A stretch of 64,000 bases of DNA from Cellvibrionaceae bacterium AOL6 (lineage in GTDB: Bacteria; Pseudomonadota; Gammaproteobacteria; Pseudomonadales; Cellvibrionaceae): positions 1-64,000 of the forward strand of contig NOXC01000019.1 of the NCBI GenBank assembly GCA_003265435.1. Direction: 5' to 3'. The notes below the pieces were generated by a model. That model saw nothing but the letters and a program-made list of their open reading frames with translations, ran no database searches and was not told where the DNA came from. The translations under genes were made by a program, and so were the position numbers. Shown here one piece after another: positions 19,000 to 27,722 of this stretch. Every line of letters begins with the position of its first letter. Position 1 is the stretch's first letter.

Positions 19000-19363
19000 G
19001 GAGCCCCTCCACCAGTTCGGTTAATGCGCCGTTGAGCTGCTCATCATCGAAAGGCTTACACAAAAATCCGCGCGCACCTCGCTCCAAAGCCAAAATCCCC
19101 GTCTCCACATCCGAGAGCGCCGAAATCACCAAAATCCGGACAGCTGGATCGATTTTCACCAATCGTTCAACGCACTCAATGCCATCCATCTCTGGCATGG
19201 TCAGATCCATCGTGACGACCTGAGGCCGATGCGCCTGAAACAGGTCGACGGCTTCCAGTCCATTTCGCGCGAGCGCGACAATATTAAAAAATTGCCGGTC
19301 CGCACTGCGTTCTATTTTGCGACGGATGATATTGGAATCATCCACAATCATGACATCTAGCAT
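18992..19363 (-). CDS. CheY-like single-domain response regulator
   Basis: 123 residues, receiver domain only. Acidic pocket Asp8-Asp9 (VDDS), phospho-acceptor Asp53 (TMDLTMPEMDG), switch Ser81 (VISA) and Lys103 (CKPFD) are all present, so it should be fully phosphorylatable. No output domain, so it must act by protein contact. It overlaps both neighbours (7 bp with the kinase, 8 bp with cheX), which makes them its presumed kinase and phosphatase. Confidence 0.9.
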   Translation of the reverse strand: MLDVMIVDDSNIIRRKIERSADRQFFNIVALARNGLEAVDLFQAHRPQVVTMDLTMPEMDGIECVERLVKIDPAVRILVISALSDVETGILALERGARGFLCKPFDDEQLNGALTELVEGLHD

Positions 19364-21474
19364 AAAGCCTCACCTAGCGCCTCTTCGACCGTGGCCGCAC
19401 TCGCGGACTCCACGACCGGCAGGCGCAAACGAAATCGCGTTCCTTTGCCTTTTTGACTGCGAATACTCACACTCGCTCCCTGCGTTTTGACATGCTCACG
19501 CACCATCGAAAGACCGACTCCTCCACCCGCATCCAAACCGTGTTCAGAGGTCGTTACCCCCGGCTCGAACAATAACGCGCTGAGTTTTTGCTCAGACCAG
19601 GTATCGAGCTGCGCTTTGCTGAAACGCCCTGTTGCAACGGCTTTTTGTTTTAGCGCCTCAAAGTCTATTCCGGCACCGTCATCGTAGACACTAATCTCAA
19701 GCGCGCTGGCCGAGTTCTGCGTCACACTCAATTGCACACGCCCCGCTTCGGGTTTTCCTAGTGGGACGCGTTGTTCTGGGCGCTCTATTCCGTGACTTAC
19801 GGCATTTCGGAGAGTCTGTAACACAAAGTCGCGGACGAGCTGATCGTGTGCATCCGCCAAGCCAACAGGTAAGGCGCCCTGTAACACTAAGCCCACTTTC
19901 TTACCCTGCCGCTCGGCAATGCGCGAGCACAACGCGTTTAATTCAGCCCAACCCAAGTGGGGCTGGGCCCCGTCGGTTTTATCGAGTCGCTTGCCACTGA
20001 ACTGGCCCAGCTTCACGGTCATCGCCTGCACGGACTCGGCATGCTTGTAAAGTTTTTCCAGTCGCACAACCAGCGGTAGAAAGTCATCTCCGGCCGGTTC
20101 AGGTTTTTCCTTGATCGTGTGAATCACCGACTCAAATTCATGGGTCATATCTTCGAAGCTCTCAAGACCCAGCGCGGACGACTCGCCTTTAATGCGATGC
20201 ACTTCAATAAAGATATCCGTCGCCTTCTTCTGCAGTGCCACGGAAGAGCGCGATGGTTCGCGCAGGATACGATTGATTCTTTCAACCGCCTCAAACACCT
20301 GCTGCACAAAAGATTCCAACGCACGGGGATCGGAATGCAAGATGCTTGTCAGCACTTCAATTTGTCGTTCGTTTTGCTCCCTTGTCAGTGCCAGCTCCCG
20401 TTCCAGGACCACGCGATCCGTAATATCCAGTACCGTCACCAGAATATTGGCGATCTCACCTTCGTCGTAGGCGCGCTCAAAAGTAAAGCAAAAATACTTG
20501 GTGACGAATTTACCCTGCTCCGACGAAATATTGACCTCAACCTGCTTCAGTGGATTGAGGTCACCGATCAAGGCACTTTTGATATCATCGCGAAACAACA
20601 GCGCGATAAACCGCTTGGCGGTACTCAGGTTCTTATCGGAAATTAAATCCCCCAACAGAGCCTGTAACGAGGTTCCACCCAGGTTTTCCCTGGCGAACAT
20701 CTGTTCGAGCGCGCGCGAATATTGCGAGCTGATCACATACTCTTTATCGAGAAGAAACAGACCTTCATTCACGGTTTCCAATATTTCCACCGTCTCTTGA
20801 CGCGCCTGCTCCACTTTTCTGTCACTTTCTTTCAACTGACGTAGAAAGTGAAACAAAATGATAAAGAAGTTGATCACGGCTAAGGTGATCCCCACAGTCT
20901 GAATCCAGCGCAGTCGCGTGGCTTTCGAAGAGGCGACCGACTCAAGTTCGATGGTCAGGTCATTCATTAATTTCAGCAGAGTGAGATTATTGTCCCTCGC
21001 ATAAAGAATGGCTTGCGCGAGGGCCGGCGCCATTTCGGTGTGGTCTGCATCCACCACATTGAGCAAACGCTGTTTGTAGGGCCCCCAGATTGCATTCGCA
21101 TCGGCGATGGCCGTCTTGGCTGCAGGCGTTGACGCAGCTTCCAGATAGATCGGCGTGCCATCCGCCGCCGTGGCATTACCGCCAGACTCAAACGCATTTA
21201 ATGTGCTGTCGAACAGCAAAATGGTGGTACGCAATTCCTCCCTGGGCGGTGCAGGGTCTAGGCTTTGCTTCAGCGCGTAGTCCAGATCAAAGGTACTTTT
21301 GACCATCCTCTGTGAAAGCATCCGCTGTCGACCGGCCAGGTTTACGCCTGCGGCGTCGTCTGCAATTTCAAAAGAGATATAAAAATTAAGCATCAAAACC
21401 GACGCATCGAGCAGCAAGAACAGCGCTATCGATACGACGATGTTTCGATATTTGCCGATAAGAATATCGATCAC
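19357..21474 (-). CDS. Membrane hybrid sensor: PilJ-type sensor, PAS, HPt and CheA-like kinase
   Basis: 705 residues. Order: TM1 (about 12-32), periplasmic type IV pilus methyl-accepting (PilJ) domain with NLAGRQRMLSQRM (45-57), TM2 (about 190-212), coiled coil, PAS domain (225-355), HPt domain with EVHRIKGESSALGLESF (phospho-His about 426), and a CheA-like ATPase with LRNAVSHGIERPEQR (N box), DDGAGIDFEALKQKA and GGVGLSMVREHV. There is no classical DHp box. The frame is open to an ATG at 21504, but the GTG at 21472-21474 has a strong GGGAGG 5 nt upstream and was chosen. It joins receptor and kinase in one protein; the partners are the two downstream genes. Confidence 0.85.
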   Translation of the reverse strand: MIDILIGKYRNIVVSIALFLLLDASVLMLNFYISFEIADDAAGVNLAGRQRMLSQRMVKSTFDLDYALKQSLDPAPPREELRTTILLFDSTLNAFESGGNATAADGTPIYLEAASTPAAKTAIADANAIWGPYKQRLLNVVDADHTEMAPALAQAILYARDNNLTLLKLMNDLTIELESVASSKATRLRWIQTVGITLAVINFFIILFHFLRQLKESDRKVEQARQETVEILETVNEGLFLLDKEYVISSQYSRALEQMFARENLGGTSLQALLGDLISDKNLSTAKRFIALLFRDDIKSALIGDLNPLKQVEVNISSEQGKFVTKYFCFTFERAYDEGEIANILVTVLDITDRVVLERELALTREQNERQIEVLTSILHSDPRALESFVQQVFEAVERINRILREPSRSSVALQKKATDIFIEVHRIKGESSALGLESFEDMTHEFESVIHTIKEKPEPAGDDFLPLVVRLEKLYKHAESVQAMTVKLGQFSGKRLDKTDGAQPHLGWAELNALCSRIAERQGKKVGLVLQGALPVGLADAHDQLVRDFVLQTLRNAVSHGIERPEQRVPLGKPEAGRVQLSVTQNSASALEISVYDDGAGIDFEALKQKAVATGRFSKAQLDTWSEQKLSALLFEPGVTTSEHGLDAGGGVGLSMVREHVKTQGASVSIRSQKGKGTRFRLRLPVVESASAATVEEALGEALC

Positions 21475-21670
21475 CGTGGCCTCCCACAGATTCAGGTAGT
21501 TCATTCAAAGCGCGACACGCGCCAACACCGTGAAACCAGACAAAAGTTGCAGAAGCTGTGCCAAATAGATAAGAAAGCGGTAGTAGAGATAAAAAAGACG
21601 AAAAAACACCGAGTTATCGGTGAGAATACATGCGCGCACAATATCAGCGCATACCTACAGATTGCAAAAC

Positions 21671-21690
21671 AGGCAGTATAAATACTGCCT
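21671..21690 (-). terminator. Probable terminator of nadA
   Basis: Perfect inverted repeat AGGCAGTAT / ATACTGCCT with a 2-nt centre, 85 bp beyond the nadA stop. On the minus strand it is followed by GTTTTG. Weak but well placed. Confidence 0.5.
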
Positions 21691-21774
21691 ATAAATTGCT
21701 CGCGCTAAGACGGCTAGAGTTTGCACCACTTTGGAACATGGCGCATGTGTGCGCCAAGGCGTGCTAAGAAGCGT

Positions 21775-22821
21775 CTAGGGCTTAAAGTCGAGCATGCGCT
21801 GCAAGGGCAGGAGCGCTTTTTGACGCGTATGCTCGTCGACGAAGATTTCGGTTTCGGGCCGATCGAATACGGTGGCTAGGTTGTCCAACTCATTGAACGC
21901 CATCCACGGGCAATTTGCGCAGCTACGACACGTCGCACCCGTACCACCTGTAGGCGCGATAATCAGCGTTTTGTCCGGACATGCTTGCTGCATTTTATAA
22001 AAAATGCCTTGATCCGTTGCGACAATGAAAGCCGGGTTGGGCAAGGTTGTGGTCGCCGCAATCAACTGCGAAGTGGAGCCCACTACGTCGGCCATATCCA
22101 CAACGGATTCGGGTGATTCCGGGTGCACCAGTATCGCAGCCTCAGGGTACTGCGCTTTCAAATCCTCTAACCCGCGGGCCTTAAACTCTTCGTGGACAAT
22201 ACAACTGCCATCCCAGAGCAACACATCGGCACCCGTTTCCTTTTGCACGTAGCGGCCCAGATGCTTATCCGGCGCCCAGAGAATTTTCTCTCCCCGTGCA
22301 TCGAGGTAGTCCACAACTTTTAAGGCAATGCTCGAAGTCACCACCCAGTCCGCGCGCGCTTTTACGGCGGCGGAGGTGTTTGCGTAGACCACCACGGTAC
22401 GGTCAGGGTGCGCATCGCAGAACGCAGAGAATTCGTCTTCAGGGCAACCCAGGTCAAGCGAGCACGTCGCCTCGAGTGTCGGCATCAGCACGCGCTTTTC
22501 CGGAGACAGGATCTTGGCCGTTTCACCCATGAACTTCACGCCGGCAACGATAAGCGTCTGCGCGTCATGCATTTTGCCAAAGCGCGCCATTTCCAGCGAG
22601 TCGGCGACACAGCCTCCGGTCTCTTCTGCAAGGGCTTGAATTTCTGGGGCGCAATAGTAATGCGCGACCAGTACCGCGTTTTCTTTCTGAAGCTGCGCTT
22701 TGATCGAGGCTTTCAAGTCCTCGGCGTTTTCGGGAACAGTATGTGGATGCGCAAGCGCATCATCGAGATAGACCTGAACCGTCTCTCGTAAACTCTGTTT
22801 GCTTGCAGTGATTTCGTTCAT
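21775..22821 (-). CDS. nadA: Quinolinate synthase
   Basis: 348-residue [4Fe-4S] enzyme that condenses iminoaspartate with dihydroxyacetone phosphate to quinolinate in NAD synthesis. Three cluster Cys are visible: HYYCAPEI (about 57), [10 protein letters not shown] (about 120-126) and [16 protein letters not shown] (about 300). Also [13 protein letters not shown] and the tandem three-domain layout typical of NadA. Gene position next to tRNA-Lys and queC matches Pseudomonas. A strong terminator upstream separates it from the tRNA unit. Confidence 0.95.
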   Translation of the reverse strand: MNEITASKQSLRETVQVYLDDALAHPHTVPENAEDLKASIKAQLQKENAVLVAHYYCAPEIQALAEETGGCVADSLEMARFGKMHDAQTLIVAGVKFMGETAKILSPEKRVLMPTLEATCSLDLGCPEDEFSAFCDAHPDRTVVVYANTSAAVKARADWVVTSSIALKVVDYLDARGEKILWAPDKHLGRYVQKETGADVLLWDGSCIVHEEFKARGLEDLKAQYPEAAILVHPESPESVVDMADVVGSTSQLIAATTTLPNPAFIVATDQGIFYKMQQACPDKTLIIAPTGGTGATCRSCANCPWMAFNELDNLATVFDRPETEIFVDEHTRQKALLPLQRMLDFKP

Positions 22822-22878
22822 CTCGACACCCTGGTTGGTAATCAGCCGGAACTGACGGATCCAGTATACCTGATACGA

Positions 22879-22905
22879 AAAAGGCCACCCATTGGGTGGC
22901 CTTTT
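22879..22905 (-). terminator. Strong rho-independent terminator of the tRNA-Lys unit
   Basis: Stem GGCCACCC (22883-22890) / GGGTGGCC (22894-22901), 3-nt loop, flanked by five A and four T. On the minus strand a T5 run follows the stem. It ends the tRNA-Lys transcript before nadA. Confidence 0.8.
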
Positions 22906-22925
22906 CGGGCGTTTACGCCTTTTTA

Positions 22926-22944
22926 TGGTGGGTCGTACTGGATT
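22926..22944 (-). pseudogene. tRNA-Lys 3'-end fragment
   Basis: Nineteen nucleotides identical to the 3' end of the intact tRNA-Lys copies (CCA, acceptor strand, T-stem strand). After T22944 the match stops exactly at the T-loop and GC-rich, hairpin-rich sequence (22945-23055) replaces the rest, including GTCGCC-GAA-GGCGAC. It complements the 5' fragment at 23401-23458. Confidence 0.75.
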
Positions 22945-23063
22945 ACTCGGCGCCGAGCGCCTCGCCCTGCGGGTCGTCGCCGAAGGCGACGCTGTCTCGC
23001 TTCGCTCGGCTCGAACCGGTTCTCATCCAGTGCGACTCTTTTTTGGCGCAAAGCGCCTGTATA

Positions 23064-23139
23064 TGGTGGGTCGTACTGGATTCGAACCAGTGACCAATTG
23101 GTTAAAAGCCAACTGCTCTACCAGCTGAGCTAACGACCC
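23064..23139 (-). tRNA. tRNA-Lys(TTT), copy 1
   Basis: 76 nt with encoded CCA. On the minus strand the acceptor stem GGGTCGT pairs with ACGACCC, D-arm GCTCAGCTGGTAGAGC, anticodon loop CTTTTAA (anticodon TTT), and T-arm with GGTTCGAATCC. All stems pair. Identical to copy 2. Confidence 0.96.
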
Positions 23140-23162
23140 GTAGTTCTGTTTTGCGGCGTCAG

Positions 23163-23195
23163 CGCATGCGTTGGGGTCTGACCCCGAGGTATGCG
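23163..23195. repeat. Dispersed GGGGTCTGACCCC repeat (copy 2)
   Basis: CGCATGCGTTGGGGTCTGACCCC then GAGGTATGCG; matches one arm and the loop region of the palindrome at 15198-15257. It lies between the two intact tRNA-Lys copies. Described here in parts: core palindrome GGGGTCTGACCCC at 23173-23185. Confidence 0.7.
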
Positions 23196-23211
23196 TTGAT
23201 GTCGCTGAATA

Positions 23212-23287
23212 TGGTGGGTCGTACTGGATTCGAACCAGTGACCAATTGGTTAAAAGCCAACTGCTCTACCAGCTGAGCTAACGACCC
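23212..23287 (-). tRNA. tRNA-Lys(TTT), copy 2
   Basis: 76 nt, identical to copy 1, with encoded CCA and anticodon TTT. The 5' flank (CAGAATTAT before the mature end) is shared with the truncated copy at 23401-23458, so the array arose by tandem duplication. Confidence 0.96.
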
Positions 23288-23400
23288 ATAATTCTGTTTG
23301 TCTCCACATCCGGTGGATTGACTCGCCCCATCCATGGGGCTCGGGCCTTCGGCCCGCCGTCGCTTCGCTCCCGCGTCCCAATTCGCTCCCGGCGAATTGG

Positions 23401-23458
23401 TCGAACCAGTGACCAATTGGTTAAAAGCCAACTGCTCTACCAGCTGAGCTAACGACCC
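23401..23458 (-). pseudogene. Truncated tRNA-Lys lacking its 3' 18 nt
   Basis: Fifty-eight nucleotides identical to the intact copies from the mature 5' end to the T-loop. The last 18 nt (T-stem 3' strand, acceptor 3' strand, CCA) are replaced by GC-rich sequence (23318-23400) that contains the hairpin CGGGCC-TTC-GGCCCG and CCCC-ATCCAT-GGGG. It cannot form an acceptor stem. Being first in the transcript, it may still carry the promoter for the array. Confidence 0.8.
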
Positions 23459-23567
23459 ATAATTCTGTGTCTGGGGCGAGCCCCAAAGAGGCGCATATAG
23501 TAATGATTTGGAATGAAAACTCAAGTGCTTTGTGACGTTTTTTTGTCTTCTCGTTCTACAGAGCGTT

Positions 23568-24248
23568 TCAAGCCTTGTAGGGCGTGGGGTCTGGGACCTT
23601 GGCGTCGCGGAATCCGGCCTTGCGTAAGCGGCAACTGTCGCACTTTCCGCAGGCTACACCGCTCTCACTGGCCTGGTAGCAACTGATCGTAAGGCTGTAG
23701 TCGACCCCGAGTGCGTGCCCTTGCTGAATGATTTCCGCCTTGGACAGGTTCAACAGCGGCGCCTCTAGCTTCAGCGGGCTGCCCTCTACACCGGCTCGCG
23801 TTGCCAATGTCGCCATTTTTGCGAAGGCATCCAGGTACTCCGGGCGGCAGTCTGGATACCCTGAGTAATCGACGGCGTTTATGCCGATAAAAATCGCTTC
23901 CGCGCCGAGCACCTCAGCCCAGCCAAGGGCAATGGAGAGAAAGATCGTGTTGCGCGCTGGCACATAGGTGATTGGGATACCCGAGGTCTCTTCCTCTGGC
24001 ACATCGATATTCAGGTCTGTCAGGGCTGAGCCGCCTATCGTGGCGAGATCCAGTACCACCGTCTTATGCTCTCGCACCCCCATCGCGGCTGACACTCGAT
24101 CAGCGGCATGCAGCTCGGAACGGTGTCGCTGCCCGTAATCGAAGCTCAAGGTAAAACACTCGTAGCCCTGACTTTGGGCTATGGCAATCACGGTGGTGGA
24201 GTCGAGGCCTCCGGAACTGAGAATCACGGCTCTACGCGTATCTGACAT
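23568..24248 (-). CDS. queC: 7-cyano-7-deazaguanine synthase
   Basis: 226-residue ATP-dependent amidoligase that makes preQ0 from 7-carboxy-7-deazaguanine and ammonia on the way to queuosine in tRNA. PP-loop SSGGLDSTT (11-19), [11 protein letters not shown], the [11 protein letters not shown] motif, and a C-terminal zinc site [20 protein letters not shown] (four Cys in CX9CX2CX2C). Starts 2 bp after queE, so the two form one transcript. Only these two queuosine genes are in the window. Confidence 0.96.
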   Translation of the reverse strand: MSDTRRAVILSSGGLDSTTVIAIAQSQGYECFTLSFDYGQRHRSELHAADRVSAAMGVREHKTVVLDLATIGGSALTDLNIDVPEEETSGIPITYVPARNTIFLSIALGWAEVLGAEAIFIGINAVDYSGYPDCRPEYLDAFAKMATLATRAGVEGSPLKLEAPLLNLSKAEIIQQGHALGVDYSLTISCYQASESGVACGKCDSCRLRKAGFRDAKVPDPTPYKA

Positions 24249-24250
24249 AG

Positions 24251-24901
24251 TTATACCCCGGGTTTATCGCCCCATAACACTTTGTGAATTTGTACCTGAA
24301 AACGCAACGGCAGACCGCTTTTCAACACCCAATCGGCCAGCGCCGCCGGCTCGACCTGACCAAAACTGGGCGAAACAAGCACATCGCCGACGCGCGCCAA
24401 GAGCTCATGCTCCTGAATTTTGAACACGGCCCAATCGAAATCGTCCTTGCTGCAGATAACAAATTTGATTTGGTCTTTTTGTTGGAGCGAGGCCAGATTT
24501 TCCCAGCGGTTGCGGTGAGACTCCTGAGAGCCCGGTGTTTTAAGATCCATGACGATACTCACACGCGCATCGACGTCTTCAACCGGCATCGCGCCACTCG
24601 TCTCCAACGACACTTCGTAGCCCTCATCACAGAGCGCACGAATCAGCGCAATGGCATTAGGCTGCGCAAGGGGCTCTCCCCCTGTGACGCACACGTGTTT
24701 CGCGCCATAACTGTCCACCTGCTCGAGCACCGAGTTGACCGTGCTGCGCTCGCCTCCGTGAAACGCATACTCGGAATCGCAATACTGGCAGCGCAAGGGG
24801 CAGCCGGTCAGCCGCACAAACACCGTGGGCAAGCCTATGCTCCTCGCCTCTCCTTGTAGCGAGTGAAAAATCTCTGTTATGCGTAGTCCGGGATCGGACA
24901 T
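24251..24901 (-). CDS. queE: 7-carboxy-7-deazaguanine synthase
   Basis: 216-residue radical-SAM enzyme that converts carboxytetrahydropterin to 7-carboxy-7-deazaguanine. The cluster motif is CPLRCQYCD (CX3CX2C, about 31-39), preceded by the hallmark [19 protein letters not shown] and followed by VTGGEPL. The frame extends to a TTG at 24917-24919, but the ATG at 24899-24901 ([18 protein letters not shown]) has GAGG 8 nt upstream and fits the family. Directly ahead of queC. Confidence 0.94.
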   Translation of the reverse strand: MSDPGLRITEIFHSLQGEARSIGLPTVFVRLTGCPLRCQYCDSEYAFHGGERSTVNSVLEQVDSYGAKHVCVTGGEPLAQPNAIALIRALCDEGYEVSLETSGAMPVEDVDARVSIVMDLKTPGSQESHRNRWENLASLQQKDQIKFVICSKDDFDWAVFKIQEHELLARVGDVLVSPSFGQVEPAALADWVLKSGLPLRFQVQIHKVLWGDKPGV

Positions 24902-24962
24902 GAGGGGAACCTCGGCCAAAAAACGCGGGATTCTACCGCTGTTTACCGCTTGACGCGAGCAA

Positions 24963-24980
24963 AGGGCGTCCAGGCGCCCT
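24963..24980. terminator. Hairpin between cpoB and queE
   Basis: AGGGCG (24963-24968) and CGCCCT (24975-24980) with a 6-nt loop, followed by CTTTTT on the plus strand only. For the minus-strand tol transcript it lacks a good T-run, so it may be a partial terminator or mRNA 3'-end stabiliser between the tol-pal and que genes. Confidence 0.35.
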
Positions 24981-25012
24981 CTTTTTCAACCTTACAGCAC
25001 GAGGCCCAAGGA

Positions 25013-25855
25013 TTAACCGTTGAAATTCTGCTTGAGGTAGTCTTTGGCCAGTTTGGCGGCGTTGCCACTGCTCATGCTGACTTCCTGCAGAATCTGCTGG
25101 GCCTGCGTATCCATGCCGAGCTGGTGGTAAACCGTGCCGAGCTTGTACTTGGCATCCGGTACCTTCGCATGTAAAGGGAAATCCTGCATCAAGCGCTCAA
25201 ACCACTGGCGAGAGGACTCTAAGTCGCCCTCAGCCAAGTACACTTCGCCGAGCCAGTATTCAGCATTGCCGGCATAGCGGCCTTTGGGATACAGCTCAAG
25301 GTGCTCTTTCAGCCGCGCGATGCCCTCGTCGTAGTTCTTGTCGACGAGCACAAGCTTGGTCGCGCTTTTATAATGCGCCATCTCGCTGGCCGGAGAACTG
25401 GCGACGCCCACCACCGTGGCACTGCTGGCCGCGGTTGCCGCGGCAGAATTCGCTGCGCTGCTCGCGACCGGCGCCGTCGATGACGGACCCGGCGCACTCA
25501 CTGCTGCGCCGCTTTGCCCCAGTGCACTGATGCGACGATCGAGGTCGACATAGTCATCCAGGCGCTGCTGCTTAAGCTGCTTGATTTGATGGGTTTGCTG
25601 TTCGACCAGGCCTCGCAGCTCGAGAATTTCCTGCTGCATAACCTGCATCTGATAGAACAGCTCGGCGATGTTGTTGCCACCGCCAGAGACAGCAGTACTC
25701 GCGGGCGCTGCAGGCGCAGGCTCGACGGTCGCTGCCGGAGAATAGGGTGCATTGGATGGCGAGTTGTCGATCGTACGATCTTCCACTTCCACCTGAGCAA
25801 AAACGAAATTGGCCGCTGCCAACAGGGCAGCGGCCATAAGGGTCTTACAATACAT
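25013..25855 (-). CDS. cpoB: Cell division coordinator CpoB (YbgF)
   Basis: 280-residue periplasmic protein that links Tol to peptidoglycan synthesis at the septum. Signal peptide to about residue 20 (NFVFA-Q), trimerising coiled coil (about 64-112, IAELFYQMQVMQQEILELRG), Ala/Ser-rich linker (115-155), then three TPR units (about 158-275), including YAGNAEYWLGEVYLAEGD and KVPDAKYKLGTVYHQLGM. Last gene of the tol-pal set, 12 bp after pal. Confidence 0.93.
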   Translation of the reverse strand: MYCKTLMAAALLAAANFVFAQVEVEDRTIDNSPSNAPYSPAATVEPAPAAPASTAVSGGGNNIAELFYQMQVMQQEILELRGLVEQQTHQIKQLKQQRLDDYVDLDRRISALGQSGAAVSAPGPSSTAPVASSAANSAAATAASSATVVGVASSPASEMAHYKSATKLVLVDKNYDEGIARLKEHLELYPKGRYAGNAEYWLGEVYLAEGDLESSRQWFERLMQDFPLHAKVPDAKYKLGTVYHQLGMDTQAQQILQEVSMSSGNAAKLAKDYLKQNFNG

Positions 25856-25867
25856 TCGACGCTTCGA

Positions 25868-26392
25868 TTACTTTTTCAGTTCTACGCGACGGTTTTTAGA
25901 CCATGCATCTTCGTAGCTGCCTACTTCTGCTGGTCGCTCTTCACCGTAGCTAACTACCTCGATGTCCGCCGAAGGTACGCCGTTCAGGACCAGGAAGTCA
26001 CGAACTGCGTTGGCACGACGCTCACCAAGAGCCATGTTGTATTCACGGCTGCCGCGCTCGTCTGCATGACCTTCCAGACGCAGTGAGGAACCGTATTTTT
26101 TCAGACACTCGGCCTGAACCAGGAGTGCAGCGCGAGATTCAGCGCGCAGCAAAGACTGGTCAAAGTCGAAGTAGAACACTTTATCCGCGTTGTCACACTT
26201 CGCCATTTCCGCTGCTTTCGCTTCAGCTTCTGCGCGAGCACGCGCTTCTGCTGCTTCCGCTTCAGCTGCGGCACGCTCGGCTTCTGCCGCGGCCGCTGCT
26301 GCTGCGTCATCAGCTTCTTTTGAGGATGAACAGCCAGCCATAACAGCCGCCAGAGCTGAGGCAGTTACTAACACTTTGAATGATTTAACCAT
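25868..26392 (-). CDS. pal: Peptidoglycan-associated lipoprotein
   Basis: 174-residue outer-membrane lipoprotein. Lipobox VMAGC with lipidated Cys21; Ala/Glu-rich helical linker (about 28-65), then an OmpA_C domain with FYFDFDQSLLRAESRAAL, LEGHADERGSREYNMALGERRA and VSYGEERPA, which hold the Asp and Arg that bind diaminopimelate in peptidoglycan. Binds TolB. Good candidate for the most abundant product of the operon, with a 40-bp gap after tolB. Confidence 0.96.
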   Translation of the reverse strand: MVKSFKVLVTASALAAVMAGCSSSKEADDAAAAAAAEAERAAAEAEAAEARARAEAEAKAAEMAKCDNADKVFYFDFDQSLLRAESRAALLVQAECLKKYGSSLRLEGHADERGSREYNMALGERRANAVRDFLVLNGVPSADIEVVSYGEERPAEVGSYEDAWSKNRRVELKK

Positions 26393-26432
26393 TGAAACAC
26401 TCCCGATTTGTTCTAAAAAAAGTCAACAACTC

Positions 26433-27722
26433 TTATTTTGGAAACGGTGACCACGCGGGCTCCCGTACATCCCCCAACTTTGATGGAAGCCTAAACTTCA
26501 AGCCCGCATCCATAGACACCGCCGCGAGAACCCCCTGGTTGTTGTACTGCGTTGCATAAAGCAACATGGCGCCATTGGGTGCTATCGTCGGTGATTCATC
26601 TAACCAGGTTTCGGTCAGAATGCGCATATCACCCGAAGCAATATCCTGCCACGCGATATGGAATACGCCATTCTCCCTGTGAACCATTACAATACTTTTT
26701 CCGTCTGGCGACACTCTGCCACGCGCATTGTAATCACCATCGAAGGTTAAGCGTTCTACCCGTCCACTGGCAAGCCCTATTTGATAAATTTGCGGGCTTC
26801 CTCCGCGATTGGACGTAAAAATGAGGGATTTCCCATCTGGAGTCCAGTTTGGCTCCGTATCAATCGCAAAATGGTTTGTCACTCGTGTTAATTTTTTTGT
26901 CGCGATATCCAGCGTGTACAATTCCGGGTTGCCGTCCTTCGATAATACAAAAGCTAACTTGCGGTCATCCGGAGACCAGGCCGGTGCGCCGTTGAGCCCA
27001 CGGAAGTTTGTCAACTGCTCACGTGTTCCTGTCACCAAGTCGTGCCGGAAGATAGCGGGACGGGACGTCTCAAAGGAAACATAAGCCACTTGGCGCATGT
27101 CACTCGACCAGGCCGGCGATAACAAAGGCTGGGAAGACGAAAACAACACCTGGTCTCGCGCACCATCAATATCGGCCTTGACTAAGCGATAGCGGCTCGG
27201 CCCATCGACGCCCATGTCTTCGACGTACAGCATTTTGGTCGAAAAAATACCGCGAATGTTAGTAATGGCTTCGTACACTTGGTCGCTGGCCGCGTGCGCA
27301 ATATCGCGCACAGCTTGCGTTCCACCGCGCGTTATTTTTCGAAACAGACGCTGCTGGCTCACCACATCATACAACTCATACTCGAGCGCGAAGCCTTGCT
27401 CATCGCGGGAGATATTGCCAATCACAATATAGGTGGCGCCGAGCAATCGCCAATCGCGATAGTAGATGTCTTCCTGACGGCTGGGGTGCGACAACATGTC
27501 CGCCGGCGCGATGGGTCGGAAAAACCCGCTCATGCGCAGGTCATTCGCCATGATCTCATGAATGGCGGCACCGTCAGAGGCATGCACACCACCGAAAGGC
27601 ACAACGGCAATCGGGGTCGGCTCGTCCACGCCTTGGGTAATTTCGATGGTGATCTGAGCCTGTGCTGCCGACGCAAAAAACACGCACACGACTATCAGGC
27701 CGATCTTTTTCAATAGGGTCAC
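26433..27722 (-). CDS. tolB: Tol-Pal system beta-propeller protein TolB
   Basis: 429 residues: signal peptide (to SAAQA, about 22), N-terminal alpha/beta domain, and a six-bladed propeller made of repeated [30 protein letters not shown] and [15 protein letters not shown] blocks. Shuttles between Pal and TolA in the periplasm. It begins with GTG whose last bases overlap the tolA stop (GTGA, 4 bp), so translation is coupled to the last part of tolA. Confidence 0.95.
   Translation of the reverse strand: MTLLKKIGLIVVCVFFASAAQAQITIEITQGVDEPTPIAVVPFGGVHASDGAAIHEIMANDLRMSGFFRPIAPADMLSHPSRQEDIYYRDWRLLGATYIVIGNISRDEQGFALEYELYDVVSQQRLFRKITRGGTQAVRDIAHAASDQVYEAITNIRGIFSTKMLYVEDMGVDGPSRYRLVKADIDGARDQVLFSSSQPLLSPAWSSDMRQVAYVSFETSRPAIFRHDLVTGTREQLTNFRGLNGAPAWSPDDRKLAFVLSKDGNPELYTLDIATKKLTRVTNHFAIDTEPNWTPDGKSLIFTSNRGGSPQIYQIGLASGRVERLTFDGDYNARGRVSPDGKSIVMVHRENGVFHIAWQDIASGDMRILTETWLDESPTIAPNGAMLLYATQYNNQGVLAAVSMDAGLKFRLPSKLGDVREPAWSPFPK

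Noticed and set aside
22892-23128. Plus-strand frames over the left tRNA region
   Set aside because: They overlap the terminator, a tRNA fragment and an intact tRNA on the opposite strand; no ribosome site or protein features.
23318-23400. Integrative element attachment site at the truncated tRNA-Lys
   Set aside because: tRNA-type att sites usually keep the gene whole; no integrase or mobile cargo is nearby, so small palindromic inserts explain it better.
23159-23524. 121-codon minus-strand frame across the tRNA-Lys array
   Set aside because: Its repeated GSLAQLVEQLAFNQLVTGS segment is simply the translation of tRNA-Lys genes.
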